DNA of 49,936 nucleotides from Acidimicrobiia bacterium (GTDB lineage Bacteria > Actinomycetota > Acidimicrobiia > Acidimicrobiales > Aldehydirespiratoraceae). The notes beneath the pieces were generated by a model. It saw nothing but the letters and a program-made list of their open reading frames with translations, made no database searches and had not been told where the DNA came from. The stretch lies in contig QIIW01000102.1 in assembly GCA_003231645.1 (NCBI GenBank), positions 1 to 49,936 on the forward strand, read 5' to 3'. The first letter of the stretch is position 1. Each line of letters opens with the position of its first letter. Below, piece after piece: positions 1-6,739 of the stretch. Both the position numbers and the translations under genes were made by a program.

Positions 1-401
1 TGTCGGCATCCGAGTTGTTCGGCGATCTCACGTTCGGTCATGCCGGCGTAGTACCGCAGGACCACCGCGGCGCGCTGGTTGAACGGCAGGTCGGCCAGGA
101 CGTCCCAGAGGATGTCGACGACCGCGGCCTCCTCGGGACGGCGGCCGATCCTGGCCGCCAGACTCCGGGCTCTCACCTTTCGTCTGCCGTGGTCACGGCA
201 ACCGTTCAGCACGGTTCTGTGCAGATACGGGGCGGGCTCGTCGATACGGTCCCATCGTTTGTAGAGCTGGACGAACGCGTCCTGAACGACATCGTTCGCG
301 ACCTCCGCGGACCCCACCACCAGGGCAGCCCGCCGGACCTGGCGGTCGAACTCTTTTTCGTACAGTCTCTGGAACTCGTCGGGCGTGTCCAAGGCCGCCA
401 T
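1..401 (-). CDS. ECF RNA polymerase sigma factor, SigE/SigM-type (partial, runs off the left edge)
   Basis: The minus-strand frame from the ATG at 401 gives 133 residues and stays open at the window edge, so the C-terminus is missing. It starts MAALDTPDEFQRLYEKEFD. Sigma region 2 is visible (residues about 10-75, with DVVQDAFVQLYKRWDRI), followed by the start of region 4 (LPFNQRAAVVLRYYAGMTEREIAEQLGC). The wording matches the short 'sigma-E family' ECF factors of actinobacteria. The start is supported by AGGAGA five bases upstream. No anti-sigma gene is visible next to it; one could lie beyond the left edge. Its target promoters cannot be inferred here. Assignment to the ECF family is firm; the subgroup is an inference from sequence style. 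Confidence 0.9.
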   Translation of the reverse strand, partial: MAALDTPDEFQRLYEKEFDRQVRRAALVVGSAEVANDVVQDAFVQLYKRWDRIDEPAPYLHRTVLNGCRDHGRRKVRARSLAARIGRRPEEAAVVDILWDVLADLPFNQRAAVVLRYYAGMTEREIAEQLGCR

Positions 402-532
402 CGGTTCTCCTGCTGGTGCGGTGATCACGATTACACCACGCCCGGGAAGCCCGATTTCATACACCGGCCCGACAGGACCCGGTCACCGGAAAGTCCCCAC
501 CGTCACACAGCGGACACATCGCGCGTGTCGAG

Positions 533-838
533 CTAGGGAATCCGTATGTCGTGGTGCTCGGCGGCAACGCGCCGTTGTTCGTCGGTCAGGTCTGCCTCTT
601 TCACCGGAGTGACGAGGCTCCAGTGACGGCCGACCGGGCAGCGCTGCAGCCTGGCCCAGCCGAGGCGCACTGCTTTCAGTGATCCCCCGGGAACCCAGAT
701 CGTCGTGAAGAGATGGCCCTTGCGACAGCGGACGACGACGTTGCCGCCCACCTTGTATCCGAGCCGCCGAGCGACGAGGGTCGGGCCGACAACCAGCACA
801 ACCACAACGACCAGGATGGCGATGACACGCGTTGGCAT
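533..838 (-). CDS. Small conserved actinobacterial membrane protein
   Basis: About 101 residues, starting MPTRVIAILVVVVVLVVGP. A single N-terminal membrane segment (residues about 4-20) is followed by a basic soluble part with VRCRKGHLFTTIW and CPVGRHWSLV. The two C/H clusters (CRKGH and CPVGxHW) resemble a zinc-binding pair. I recognise the wording as a widespread but uncharacterised actinobacterial family; the function is unknown. Upstream in-frame starts at 898 and 871 would add 11-20 residues of non-hydrophobic sequence; I prefer 838 because the membrane helix then begins right after the start. No strong ribosome binding site is visible for any choice. It lies between two sigma-factor loci in the same orientation, but the gaps (131 and 74 bases) do not require one operon. 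Confidence 0.7.
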   Translation of the reverse strand: MPTRVIAILVVVVVLVVGPTLVARRLGYKVGGNVVVRCRKGHLFTTIWVPGGSLKAVRLGWARLQRCPVGRHWSLVTPVKEADLTDEQRRVAAEHHDIRIP

Positions 839-912
839 GTACTCGGTATACCCCACCACAGCCGGCATGTCTGAGCGGCCGCCGACCGATTGACCCACTG
901 TCCCGGTTTCGG

Positions 913-1194
913 TTACTGGCCGGGGGTTCGGCCGTCGGTGAGTTTCGAACCGAACGAGCGCAGACGTTCTATGGCCTCACCATCGACCTTGGGACGTCTC
1001 TCGCCCAGTGAGCGCTTGATCTCCGTGTAGGTCGAGGCTTCGAGCCCGCACTTCTTGCATTCGTCGAGATGGGCGGCGATCTTGCCGGCGAACCCGGGTT
1101 CGACGTTGTCGTCGAGATAGCTCTGGAGCACCCGCCCGACCTCGCGACAATCGACCTGCGGCTTGCGGCGACGGAACCACCTTCGATGGATCAC
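913..1194 (-). CDS. Zinc-finger anti-sigma factor (ZAS/RsrA-like)
   Basis: 93 residues. Cys16, His42, Cys46 and Cys49 form the classical ZAS pattern (C...HxxxCxxC, seen as HLDECKKC), the zinc site that in RsrA/RshA-type proteins is opened by thiol oxidation to release the sigma factor. The GTG start at 1194 overlaps the stop of the upstream sigma gene by four bases (GTGA), so the two are translationally coupled and very probably bind one another. There is no membrane segment, so it is a cytoplasmic anti-sigma. The basic N-terminus (RRWFRRRK) is unusual but not diagnostic. Redox sensing is inferred from the motif; zinc anti-sigma factors that are not redox switches also exist. Confidence 0.85.
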   Translation of the reverse strand: MIHRRWFRRRKPQVDCREVGRVLQSYLDDNVEPGFAGKIAAHLDECKKCGLEASTYTEIKRSLGERRPKVDGEAIERLRSFGSKLTDGRTPGQ

Positions 1195-1751
1195 GTCGGT
1201 CTACCTCCCACGTAGGCGCCGCTCGACTCGAGATGCTTGCGTAATCTGGCGCGGGCACGGTGGAGCCTGCTCATGACGGTGCCGACCGGCACGCCGAGGA
1301 TATCGGCGGTCTCCTGGTAGGCCAAACCCTGCACGTCGACCAGTTCCACGACGGTCTTGAACTTCTCGGGCAGGGACTCGAATGCCTTTTCGAGGGCGGC
1401 GTTGTAGCCACGGTCGAGCACGGTCGATTCCGGGCCGTCATCATCGGAGTTCTCGGCGGCCACCCGCTCCATGGTGGCGTCCGGGTCGCGCATCAGTTCG
1501 GGCCGACGACGCCTGACCCGGTTGATCTGGGCGTTGCGCATGATGGTGAGCAGCCAGGCACGAGGGTGGCGCCCGTCGAAGCGTGCGATCGCCCGATAGG
1601 CCCTGAGCATCGTGTCCTGGACGAGATCTTCCGCGTCGGTCGGGTTGCGGGTGATCGAACGCGCCACCCGGTAGAGCACCTCAATCTCGGGCACGACCCA
1701 GCGATCAAACGCCGCTTTCTGAGCGGTCTCGTCGGTTACCGGTTCGCCCAC
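1191..1751 (-). CDS. ECF RNA polymerase sigma factor, SigR/SigH-like
   Basis: About 186 residues. Region 2 shows DAEDLVQDTMLRAYRAIARF and the RPxAWLLTIMRNAxIN-type helix; region 4 shows YQETADILGVPVGTVMSRLH. This is the layout of stress-response ECF factors paired with ZAS anti-sigmas, such as SigR of Streptomyces and SigH of mycobacteria. A longer frame starts at 1793, but its first 14 codons are poor in GC at the third position (TCA, AAT, AGA, CTA, GCT), unlike coding sequence here, and TAGCTT lies 8 nt before the GTG at 1751, so I place the start there. It is followed by its anti-sigma gene with a GTGA overlap. A near-match to its own promoter class (CGAAT-N18-GCT) precedes the gene, hinting at autoregulation. 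Confidence 0.88.
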   Translation of the reverse strand: MGEPVTDETAQKAAFDRWVVPEIEVLYRVARSITRNPTDAEDLVQDTMLRAYRAIARFDGRHPRAWLLTIMRNAQINRVRRRRPELMRDPDATMERVAAENSDDDGPESTVLDRGYNAALEKAFESLPEKFKTVVELVDVQGLAYQETADILGVPVGTVMSRLHRARARLRKHLESSGAYVGGRPT

Positions 1752-1759
1752 GACAGGCC

Positions 1760-1765
1760 AAGCTA
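1760..1765 (-). promoter_or_regulatory. Candidate -10 (TAGCTT) for leaderless ECF sigma mRNA
   Basis: On the minus strand TAGCTT is followed by 8 nt and then the GTG start at 1751, with no ribosome binding site. Slightly upstream, CGAAT-N18-GCT differs by one base in each element from the SigR-type GGAAT-N18-GTT promoter, so either a housekeeping or an autoregulated start is possible. Inferred from pattern only. Confidence 0.35.
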
Positions 1766-1807
1766 GCAACGCCGAACGTCTATTCGGTGACACCCCGCCG
1801 AGTCACC

Positions 1808-1834
1808 GGGAATTGGCGAACGGTGGGCAGGGTT
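1808..1834 (+). promoter_or_regulatory. SigR/SigH-type ECF promoter (GGGAAT-N18-GTT)
   Basis: GGGAAT at 1808-1813 and GTT at 1832-1834 are separated by exactly 18 bases, matching the known SigR/SigH consensus GGAAT-N18-GTT. It faces the zinc-finger/ccdA/thioredoxin genes and sits back-to-back with the ECF sigma gene. The predicted transcript start (about 1840) is only a few bases from the ATG at 1845, so the mRNA would be nearly leaderless. Confidence 0.6.
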
Positions 1835-1844
1835 CCGCCAGCGC

Positions 1845-2090
1845 ATGGGACGGTTTCACCATGCCCGCATGGGGCAATCTCTCGAACGATGGATCGACGG
1901 CGAGCTCGATCAACGCCGGGCCCGTTGCATCGATGCCCACGTCGAGGGTTGTGAGGACTGCGAGGCCGAGGTGGCAGCCCTGTTGAAGCTCAAGGCGTCG
2001 GTTCGTTGGGTCAGGGGTGGCGATACCGTGCCCGTCCCCGAGGCCGTGGGTCGGCTGATGGCAGAGGCGGAGCGGCTCAGCTCGCAATGA
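1845..2090 (+). CDS. Small zinc-finger (anti-sigma-like) protein upstream of ccdA
   Basis: 81 residues. The core LERWIDGELDQRRAR...HVEGCEDCEAEVAALL is the fold of the putative zinc-finger/anti-sigma N-terminal domain, with His32, Cys36 and Cys39 forming HxxxCxxC. The distant N-terminal Cys of the true ZAS motif is absent; Cys28 is close to the histidine instead, so zinc binding may differ. No membrane segment. The last four bases (ATGA) overlap the ccdA start. ATG at 1869 is an alternative start. Because it is driven by what looks like the promoter class of the divergent ECF sigma factor, it could be a second, feedback anti-sigma, or a small redox partner of the downstream genes; neither is proven. 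Confidence 0.72.
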   Translation: MGRFHHARMGQSLERWIDGELDQRRARCIDAHVEGCEDCEAEVAALLKLKASVRWVRGGDTVPVPEAVGRLMAEAERLSSQ

Positions 2091-2839
2091 GCGTCGACGT
2101 GACCTTCTATGCCGCGTTCGGTGCGGGCGTGGTGTCGTTTCTGTCACCGTGTGTTCTGCCGATCATCCCCGGTTATCTCTCGCTGGTGACCGGCCTCGAG
2201 GTGAGCGACCTCGAAGAGGGGGGCCGGGCCAACCTCCCGCGCATCGCCCGCGACACTTCGCTGTTCATTGTCGGATTCGGGTCGGTCTTCGTGATGCTCG
2301 GCCTCGGCGCGACATCGATCGGGTCGGTGCTCACCGACAACCAGCAGCTCCTGACCCGGGTGTCGGGCCTGCTGGTGCTGTCGATGGGACTGTTCGTTCT
2401 CGGCTCGATGTACCTGCAGGCTCCATGGCTCTACCGTGAGGCCAGGTTCCATCCCCAGGTGTCGCACTACGGACATCTTGCGCCCCCGGTCGCCGGCGTT
2501 GCGTTCGGATTCGGTTGGACTCCCTGCATCGGTCCGGTTCTCACCTCGGTGCTGGCGGTGGCGGCGGCCGACGGCCGGGCCAGCCGGGGCGCGCTGCTGC
2601 TGGCCATATACGCCGCCGGCCTCGGGCTCCCCTTCATGATCACGGGTCTGGCCTTCGGACGCACCACGGGCGCCCTGACCGCCATGAAGCGTCACCTTCG
2701 TGGTGTCACTTGGTTCTCGGCTCTGTCGCTGTCGATCTTCGGGACGATTCTCACACTCGATCGTCTGACCTGGCTGACGGTTCAGATCCAACATCTTGCA
2801 AGATTCGTCGGTCTCGACTTTCTGGTCGAGCTGGGTTGA
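2087..2839 (+). CDS. ccdA: Cytochrome c biogenesis/thiol-reductant membrane protein CcdA
   Basis: About 250 residues, almost entirely membrane-embedded, with six predicted helices. The two conserved cysteines of the CcdA/DsbD-beta family are present: Cys22 in SPCVLP and Cys147 in TPCIGP. CcdA moves electrons from cytoplasmic thioredoxin across the membrane to extracytoplasmic thioredoxin-like proteins. The gene directly downstream encodes such a protein, so the pair forms a transmembrane thiol-reduction path. The ATG start overlaps the preceding stop (ATGA); an upstream in-frame extension is only a shadow of the previous gene. No ResB/ResC cytochrome maturation genes are nearby, so the role may be general thiol repair or heme supply. 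Confidence 0.93.
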   Translation: MSVDVTFYAAFGAGVVSFLSPCVLPIIPGYLSLVTGLEVSDLEEGGRANLPRIARDTSLFIVGFGSVFVMLGLGATSIGSVLTDNQQLLTRVSGLLVLSMGLFVLGSMYLQAPWLYREARFHPQVSHYGHLAPPVAGVAFGFGWTPCIGPVLTSVLAVAAADGRASRGALLLAIYAAGLGLPFMITGLAFGRTTGALTAMKRHLRGVTWFSALSLSIFGTILTLDRLTWLTVQIQHLARFVGLDFLVELG

Positions 2840-2856
2840 CCCGAAGGGACATCACC

Positions 2857-3486
2857 ATGGCCAAGAAGAGCACAGCACCAACCCGTCGAAAGCGAGCGAC
2901 AGCCCAGGAGCGTCAAGCCGCGGCGATCCGCGCCGACAGGAAGGCTCGGCTCCAGTGGGTCGCCGTCATCGGAGTCGGCGTGTTGATCGTCGTCGGTGTG
3001 CTGGGGGCGTCGGTACTGAGTTCTCGGCCCGAGAGCGGCAACACGACCGCAGCGGCCTGGGACCTGCCGGCCCGCGACAACGCCACGAACAGTGATGGAC
3101 GGATCAAGCTGGCGGACTTCCGTGGAAAGCCGATCGTTCTCAACTTCTACGCCGACTGGTGCACGGCATGTGAGGCCGAGCTACCGGCGTTCTCCCTGCT
3201 GTCGAACGAGTTCCGGGATCAGGTCAATTTCGTTCACGTCAACTCCCAGGAGAGCGGTGACTGGCGTCGCCTCGTCGACAAGTTCGGCACCGACTGGTGG
3301 CCGATCGCCAAGGACATCAACGGCCAGCAGAGCGGCGGATCCGCGCTGTGGAGGACCCTCGGTGGAACGGGAATGCCGATCACGGCCTTCTACGACGCCA
3401 ACGGCAACTACCTCGACACGGTCAACGGAGCGATGGATGAGGGAAGCCTCCGCCGCGCACTGGCCGGCCTATTTGGTGTCAGCTGA
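2857..3486 (+). CDS. Membrane-anchored thioredoxin-like protein (TlpA/ResA type)
   Basis: 209 residues. A basic N-terminus (residues 1-33) precedes one membrane helix (about 34-53, VAVIGVGVLIVVGVLGASV). An extracytoplasmic thioredoxin fold follows, with the redox pair Cys102-Thr-Ala-Cys105 in FYADWCTACEAELP and the cis-Pro loop GTGMPITAFYD. ResA/TlpA proteins usually have CxPC; Thr-Ala between the cysteines should alter the redox potential. The start follows GAAGGGA. It is 17 bases after ccdA in the same orientation, and CcdA is the expected electron donor. The likely job is reducing disulfides in exported proteins or apocytochromes, under ECF stress control. Confidence 0.9.
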   Translation: MAKKSTAPTRRKRATAQERQAAAIRADRKARLQWVAVIGVGVLIVVGVLGASVLSSRPESGNTTAAAWDLPARDNATNSDGRIKLADFRGKPIVLNFYADWCTACEAELPAFSLLSNEFRDQVNFVHVNSQESGDWRRLVDKFGTDWWPIAKDINGQQSGGSALWRTLGGTGMPITAFYDANGNYLDTVNGAMDEGSLRRALAGLFGVS

Positions 3487-3717
3487 TCGCGCGGCGCGAC
3501 GATTCATCACGACGACGCCACGCGGCAGGCACCGTTTCGGGGGCGAGAATCCGGTCGTGTAGTTTGGCATCGCGGGTCGCTCGACGGCCGAGTTCGCATG
3601 TATTCCAACGGACCCGCCCGGTGAAGATCCGGTGAAATGCTTGACATCGGTGCCGATTTCGAGTCGCGTGTAATTAACCGAGCCGCGATTGTCGTGGCAT
3701 GCAGAAGGAGTTTCAGG

Positions 3718-3993
3718 ATGAACAAGGGCGAACTGGTGGCAGCGATGGCCAGCAAGGCCGGCGTGAGCCAGAAGGACGCCGGCGCTTGTCTCGACGCGAT
3801 GTTCGAGACCATCGCCGGCCAGGTCAGCAGCGGCAACGTCGTGTCGATCACGGGTTGGCTCAAGGCCGAGAGGGTCAACACCTCGGCCCGCACCGCTCGC
3901 AACCCGCAGACCGGTCAGGAGATTCAGGTACCCGCCGGCACCCGAACCAAGCTCACCGTCGGGTCGAAGCTCAAGGCGGCCGGCAAGAGCTGA
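3718..3993 (+). CDS. HU-family nucleoid DNA-binding protein, short form
   Basis: 91 residues: MNKGELVAAMASKAGVSQKDA, then the beta-arm region with RTARNPQTGQEIQVPAGT, the HU/IHF signature. HU dimers bend and compact DNA. This is the size of ordinary bacterial HU; it lacks the long Lys/Ala/Pro C-terminal tail of mycobacterial HupB and Streptomyces HupS. A strong AGGAG precedes the ATG at 3718; an in-frame ATG at 3637 would add 27 unrelated residues and is rejected. It stands alone, with 231 bases upstream and a hairpin right after the stop. Confidence 0.93.
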   Translation: MNKGELVAAMASKAGVSQKDAGACLDAMFETIAGQVSSGNVVSITGWLKAERVNTSARTARNPQTGQEIQVPAGTRTKLTVGSKLKAAGKS

Positions 3994-4009
3994 CCCGGTC
4001 CCCGAAGCC

Positions 4010-4025
4010 GCGGGATCCGTCCCGC
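4010..4025 (+). terminator. Hairpin after HU gene (GCGGGA-TCCG-TCCCGC)
   Basis: A perfect 6-bp stem with a 4-base loop lies 17 bases after the HU stop. There is no T-run, but GC-rich actinobacteria often use hairpins without one. It could mark the end of the HU transcript or the leader of fabZ. Confidence 0.4.
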
Positions 4026-4113
4026 ACGACGAATTGGTTGCGACGTGAGGACAGCAGGCGCTGTCCCCACGTCCGCTTTTCCCACCGACCAGGCCAGAGT
4101 CACCGGAGACCCG

Positions 4114-4545
4114 ATGAACCTTCCGCTGCCAACCGACATCCTGCCCCACCGGGCCCCGTTCATCTTCGTGGATGAGTTGACCGCTCTCGAGGCCGGCCAC
4201 AGCGCGCGCGGACTCTGGCATCTGTCGGGCGAGGAGCAGTTCTTCGAGGGGCACTTCCCCGGTCGCCCCACCCTGCCCGGTGTGTTGATGTGCGAGGCGA
4301 TCGCACAGTTGGGGGCGATCGCCGTGCTCACCGACGAGCGTTACGCCGGAAAGCTTCCCTTGTTCGGTGGGCTCGACAAGGCCCGGTTCCGCCGTCAGGC
4401 CGGCCCCGGCGACACCCTCGAACTGCAGGTCGAGATGACCCGACTGTCGGCACGCGCCGGGAAGGGCAATGGTCGTGCCGTCGTCGACGGCCGGCTGGCC
4501 TGCGAATGCGACCTGATGTTCGTGATCGTCGATCCGGCAAAGTAG
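4114..4545 (+). CDS. fabZ: 3-hydroxyacyl-ACP dehydratase FabZ
   Basis: 143 residues, the usual FabZ length. ILPHRAPFIFVD opens the hot-dog fold; the catalytic pair is His47 (EGHFPG) and Glu61 (PGVLMCEAIAQ). FabZ removes water from 3-hydroxyacyl-ACP in type II fatty acid elongation. The start at 4114 follows GGAGA; an in-frame ATG at 4045 would add 23 residues that do not fit the family. The gene converges on the fabD-H-G-acpP-fabF operon, whose last gene ends 16 bases away on the other strand, so the locus holds every elongation step except the enoyl reductase. Confidence 0.93.
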   Translation: MNLPLPTDILPHRAPFIFVDELTALEAGHSARGLWHLSGEEQFFEGHFPGRPTLPGVLMCEAIAQLGAIAVLTDERYAGKLPLFGGLDKARFRRQAGPGDTLELQVEMTRLSARAGKGNGRAVVDGRLACECDLMFVIVDPAK

Positions 4546-4561
4546 CCGAGCGGCCCGCCGG

Positions 4562-5740
4562 TCACGTGGGGGACGGGCCCAGCACCACGCTGCCGTTGTG
4601 TCCACCGAATCCGAACGAGTTCGACATCGACGGGCCGGGTGTCCACGGGCGTGGTGTGCCGGCGACGATGTCGATGGCAGGGAGTTCGGGATCGGGAGTC
4701 GTGTAGCCCCAGGTGGGTGGGATGAGTCCATTGGACATGGCCAGGAGCACCGCCACGGCCTCGAGGGCTCCGGCACCGCCGAGGGCGTGTCCGGTGATGC
4801 CCTTGGTGGAGGTGACAGCGGGTCCGGGAAGACCGAACACGGCCTCCATGGCGTGGGCCTCGGCCTGGTCGTTCTTGTCGGTAGAGGTGCCGTGGGCGTT
4901 GACGTGGACGATGTCGGAGGGCACCAAGCCGGCGTCCTCGATGGCAAGGTTCATGCAGTGGATCGCGCCGGTGCCGCCGGGAGCGGGGGCGGTGATGTGG
5001 TGGGCATCGGCGGTGCTGGCCGCGCCCAGTACCTCACCCAGGACGGTCGCACCGCGGGCGATCGCCATGTCCATCTCCTCGAGCACCAGAATCGCGCCAC
5101 CTTCGGCCATCACGAAACCGTGACGCTCACGATCGAAGGGGCGACTCACGCCATCGTTGGAGAGTGCCGTCATGTTGGAGAAACCGGCGACGGCAGTTTC
5201 GGTGAACGGAGCTTCGCTGCCACCCGCGAGCACGGCATCGCAGCGGTCACCGGCGATCAGCCGGGCTGCGTTGCCGATGGCATGGGTGCCGGCGGCGCAG
5301 GCGGTGACGGTGTTCTCACAGGGGCCGCGAAAACCGTACTTCATCGACAGGGTGGCGGCGGCGGCGTTGGCCATGATCATCGGTATCAGGAACGGCGAAA
5401 CCCGACGGGGGCCTTTGGCCAAGCGGACCTCGATCTGGCTCTCGAGGGTCTGGATACCGCCGACGCCGGTTCCGACGAACGTGCCGATGCGATCGGGGTC
5501 GGCGCTCAGCTCGCCGGCCTGGGCCATGGCCTCGGACGCGGCAGCCACGGCGAACTGGGTGAACCGATCGGCCCGCCTGGCATCCTTGGGACTCTCGAAG
5601 TACCGACCGGGGTCGAAACCCTCGACCCGGCGTTCACCGACAGGTGCTTCGCCACACAGGCCGGAGAAGAAGTTGTCGGCGCCGATACCACACGGCCCGA
5701 CCACGCCGATACCGGTGACCGCTACGCGGCGACCTTGCAT
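4562..5740 (-). CDS. fabF: 3-oxoacyl-ACP synthase II FabF
   Basis: 392 residues. The Cys-His-His triad of condensing enzymes is present: Cys148 (VTACAAGTH), His283 (NAHGTSTDKND) and His318 (KGITGHALGGAG). It starts MQGRRVAVTGIGVVGPCG and ends NSFGFGGHNGSVVL, the standard FabF termini. FabF condenses malonyl-ACP with acyl-ACP during elongation. Its ATG overlaps the acpP stop (ATGA), so carrier and enzyme are translationally coupled. It is the last gene of the minus-strand fab operon. Confidence 0.96.
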   Translation of the reverse strand: MQGRRVAVTGIGVVGPCGIGADNFFSGLCGEAPVGERRVEGFDPGRYFESPKDARRADRFTQFAVAAASEAMAQAGELSADPDRIGTFVGTGVGGIQTLESQIEVRLAKGPRRVSPFLIPMIMANAAAATLSMKYGFRGPCENTVTACAAGTHAIGNAARLIAGDRCDAVLAGGSEAPFTETAVAGFSNMTALSNDGVSRPFDRERHGFVMAEGGAILVLEEMDMAIARGATVLGEVLGAASTADAHHITAPAPGGTGAIHCMNLAIEDAGLVPSDIVHVNAHGTSTDKNDQAEAHAMEAVFGLPGPAVTSTKGITGHALGGAGALEAVAVLLAMSNGLIPPTWGYTTPDPELPAIDIVAGTPRPWTPGPSMSNSFGFGGHNGSVVLGPSPT

Positions 5741-5973
5741 CAGAGTTTCGAGGTGATCAGTTCGAACGCGGCCTTGACGGTGGAGACGCCGTCGAGCTCC
5801 TCCTCCTCGACGGTGACGTCGAATTCCTCTTCGAGGGCCATGACGAGTTCGACGAGGTCGAGGCTGTCGGCGTCGAGGGATTCGAATGTGGCCTCTGGCA
5901 CGATGGCCGATGCCTCCACCGAGAGAACCTCGACCGCGCATTTGGTGAATCGTGCGAAGTTGTCGTCGCTCAC
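5740..5973 (-). CDS. acpP: Acyl carrier protein
   Basis: 77 residues, acidic. The 4'-phosphopantetheine attachment site is Ser37 in DADSLDLVELVMALEEEFD. It starts with GTG at 5973, preceded by GGAGAA; an upstream in-frame ATG would add 27 non-ACP residues. It carries growing acyl chains between the Fab enzymes encoded on either side (fabG upstream by 58 bases, fabF overlapping downstream). Confidence 0.95.
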   Translation of the reverse strand: MSDDNFARFTKCAVEVLSVEASAIVPEATFESLDADSLDLVELVMALEEEFDVTVEEEELDGVSTVKAAFELITSKL

Positions 5974-6031
5974 TTGATTTTCTCCATGTCTGTTTCGAAT
6001 TGTTCCGGATGGTGGCCGAGATGATGGTCGG

Positions 6032-6739
6032 TCAGCCCATCGAGAGGCCGCCATCGACGGGAAGAACGCTACCGGTCACGTAGCCGGCCTCGTCGGATGC
6101 GAGGAAATGGATGGCCGCGGCTATCTCGTCAGCCTCTCCGAGACGGCCGAGCGGGACCACGGCGAGCATGGCCTGGCGCTGGTCGTCGGTGAGTTCGGCG
6201 AGCATGTCGGTTCGGATCGGGCCGGGCGCCACCACGTTGACCGTGATGTTGCGGCCGGCGAATTCCTTGGCCAGCGAGCGCGAGAGACCTATGAGTCCGG
6301 CCTTGGAGGCCGCGTAGTTCGCTTGACCGGCCTGACCTCCCAGCCCCACGACGGACGATACGAAGACGATTCGGCCCCAGCGGCCGCGCATCATGGACCT
6401 CACCACCCGCCTGGCGACACGAAAGCCGCCGGTGAGGTTGGTGTCCAGCACTCTGGTGAACGAGTCGTCCTTCATGCGCAGGACCAGTCCGTCGTCGGTG
6501 ATACCGGCGTTGGACACGAGAATCTCGACCGGGCCGAGGGCCTCCTCGATCTCGCTGACCGCCGAGTCGACGGAATCGGTGTCGGTGACGTCGCACTTGA
6601 CGACGGTGATGGTGTCGTCAAGCGGATCGCCGCGGCGGGACGTGACCGCCACGCGGTAGCCGTCGGCGGCGAAGCGACGGGCGGTGGCGAGACCGATACC
6701 GCGGTTGCCGCCCGTGATGAGGACCACTCTGCCGGTCAC
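6032..6739 (-). CDS. fabG: 3-oxoacyl-ACP reductase FabG
   Basis: 235 residues, a short-chain dehydrogenase. The NAD(P)-binding motif is GGNRGIG (residues 10-16), followed by NAG (77-79) and the catalytic Asn101, Ser129, Tyr142 and Lys146 (NYAASKAG). The C-terminus YVTGSVLPVDGGLSMG is typical of FabG. It reduces 3-oxoacyl-ACP. The GTG start at 6739 overlaps the stop of fabH by four bases (GTGA). Position between fabH and acpP leaves little doubt of its role in fatty acid elongation. Confidence 0.95.
   Translation of the reverse strand: MTGRVVLITGGNRGIGLATARRFAADGYRVAVTSRRGDPLDDTITVVKCDVTDTDSVDSAVSEIEEALGPVEILVSNAGITDDGLVLRMKDDSFTRVLDTNLTGGFRVARRVVRSMMRGRWGRIVFVSSVVGLGGQAGQANYAASKAGLIGLSRSLAKEFAGRNITVNVVAPGPIRTDMLAELTDDQRQAMLAVVPLGRLGEADEIAAAIHFLASDEAGYVTGSVLPVDGGLSMG

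Noticed and set aside
3641..3674. TTGACA and TGTAAT upstream of HU as a promoter
   Set aside because: The spacing is 22 bases, outside the 16-19 range, so I do not call it; other promoters for HU may exist.
4598..5977. A plus-strand open frame of 459 codons opposite fabF/acpP
   Set aside because: The minus strand has catalytic residues of FabF and ACP; the plus-strand translation is low-complexity.
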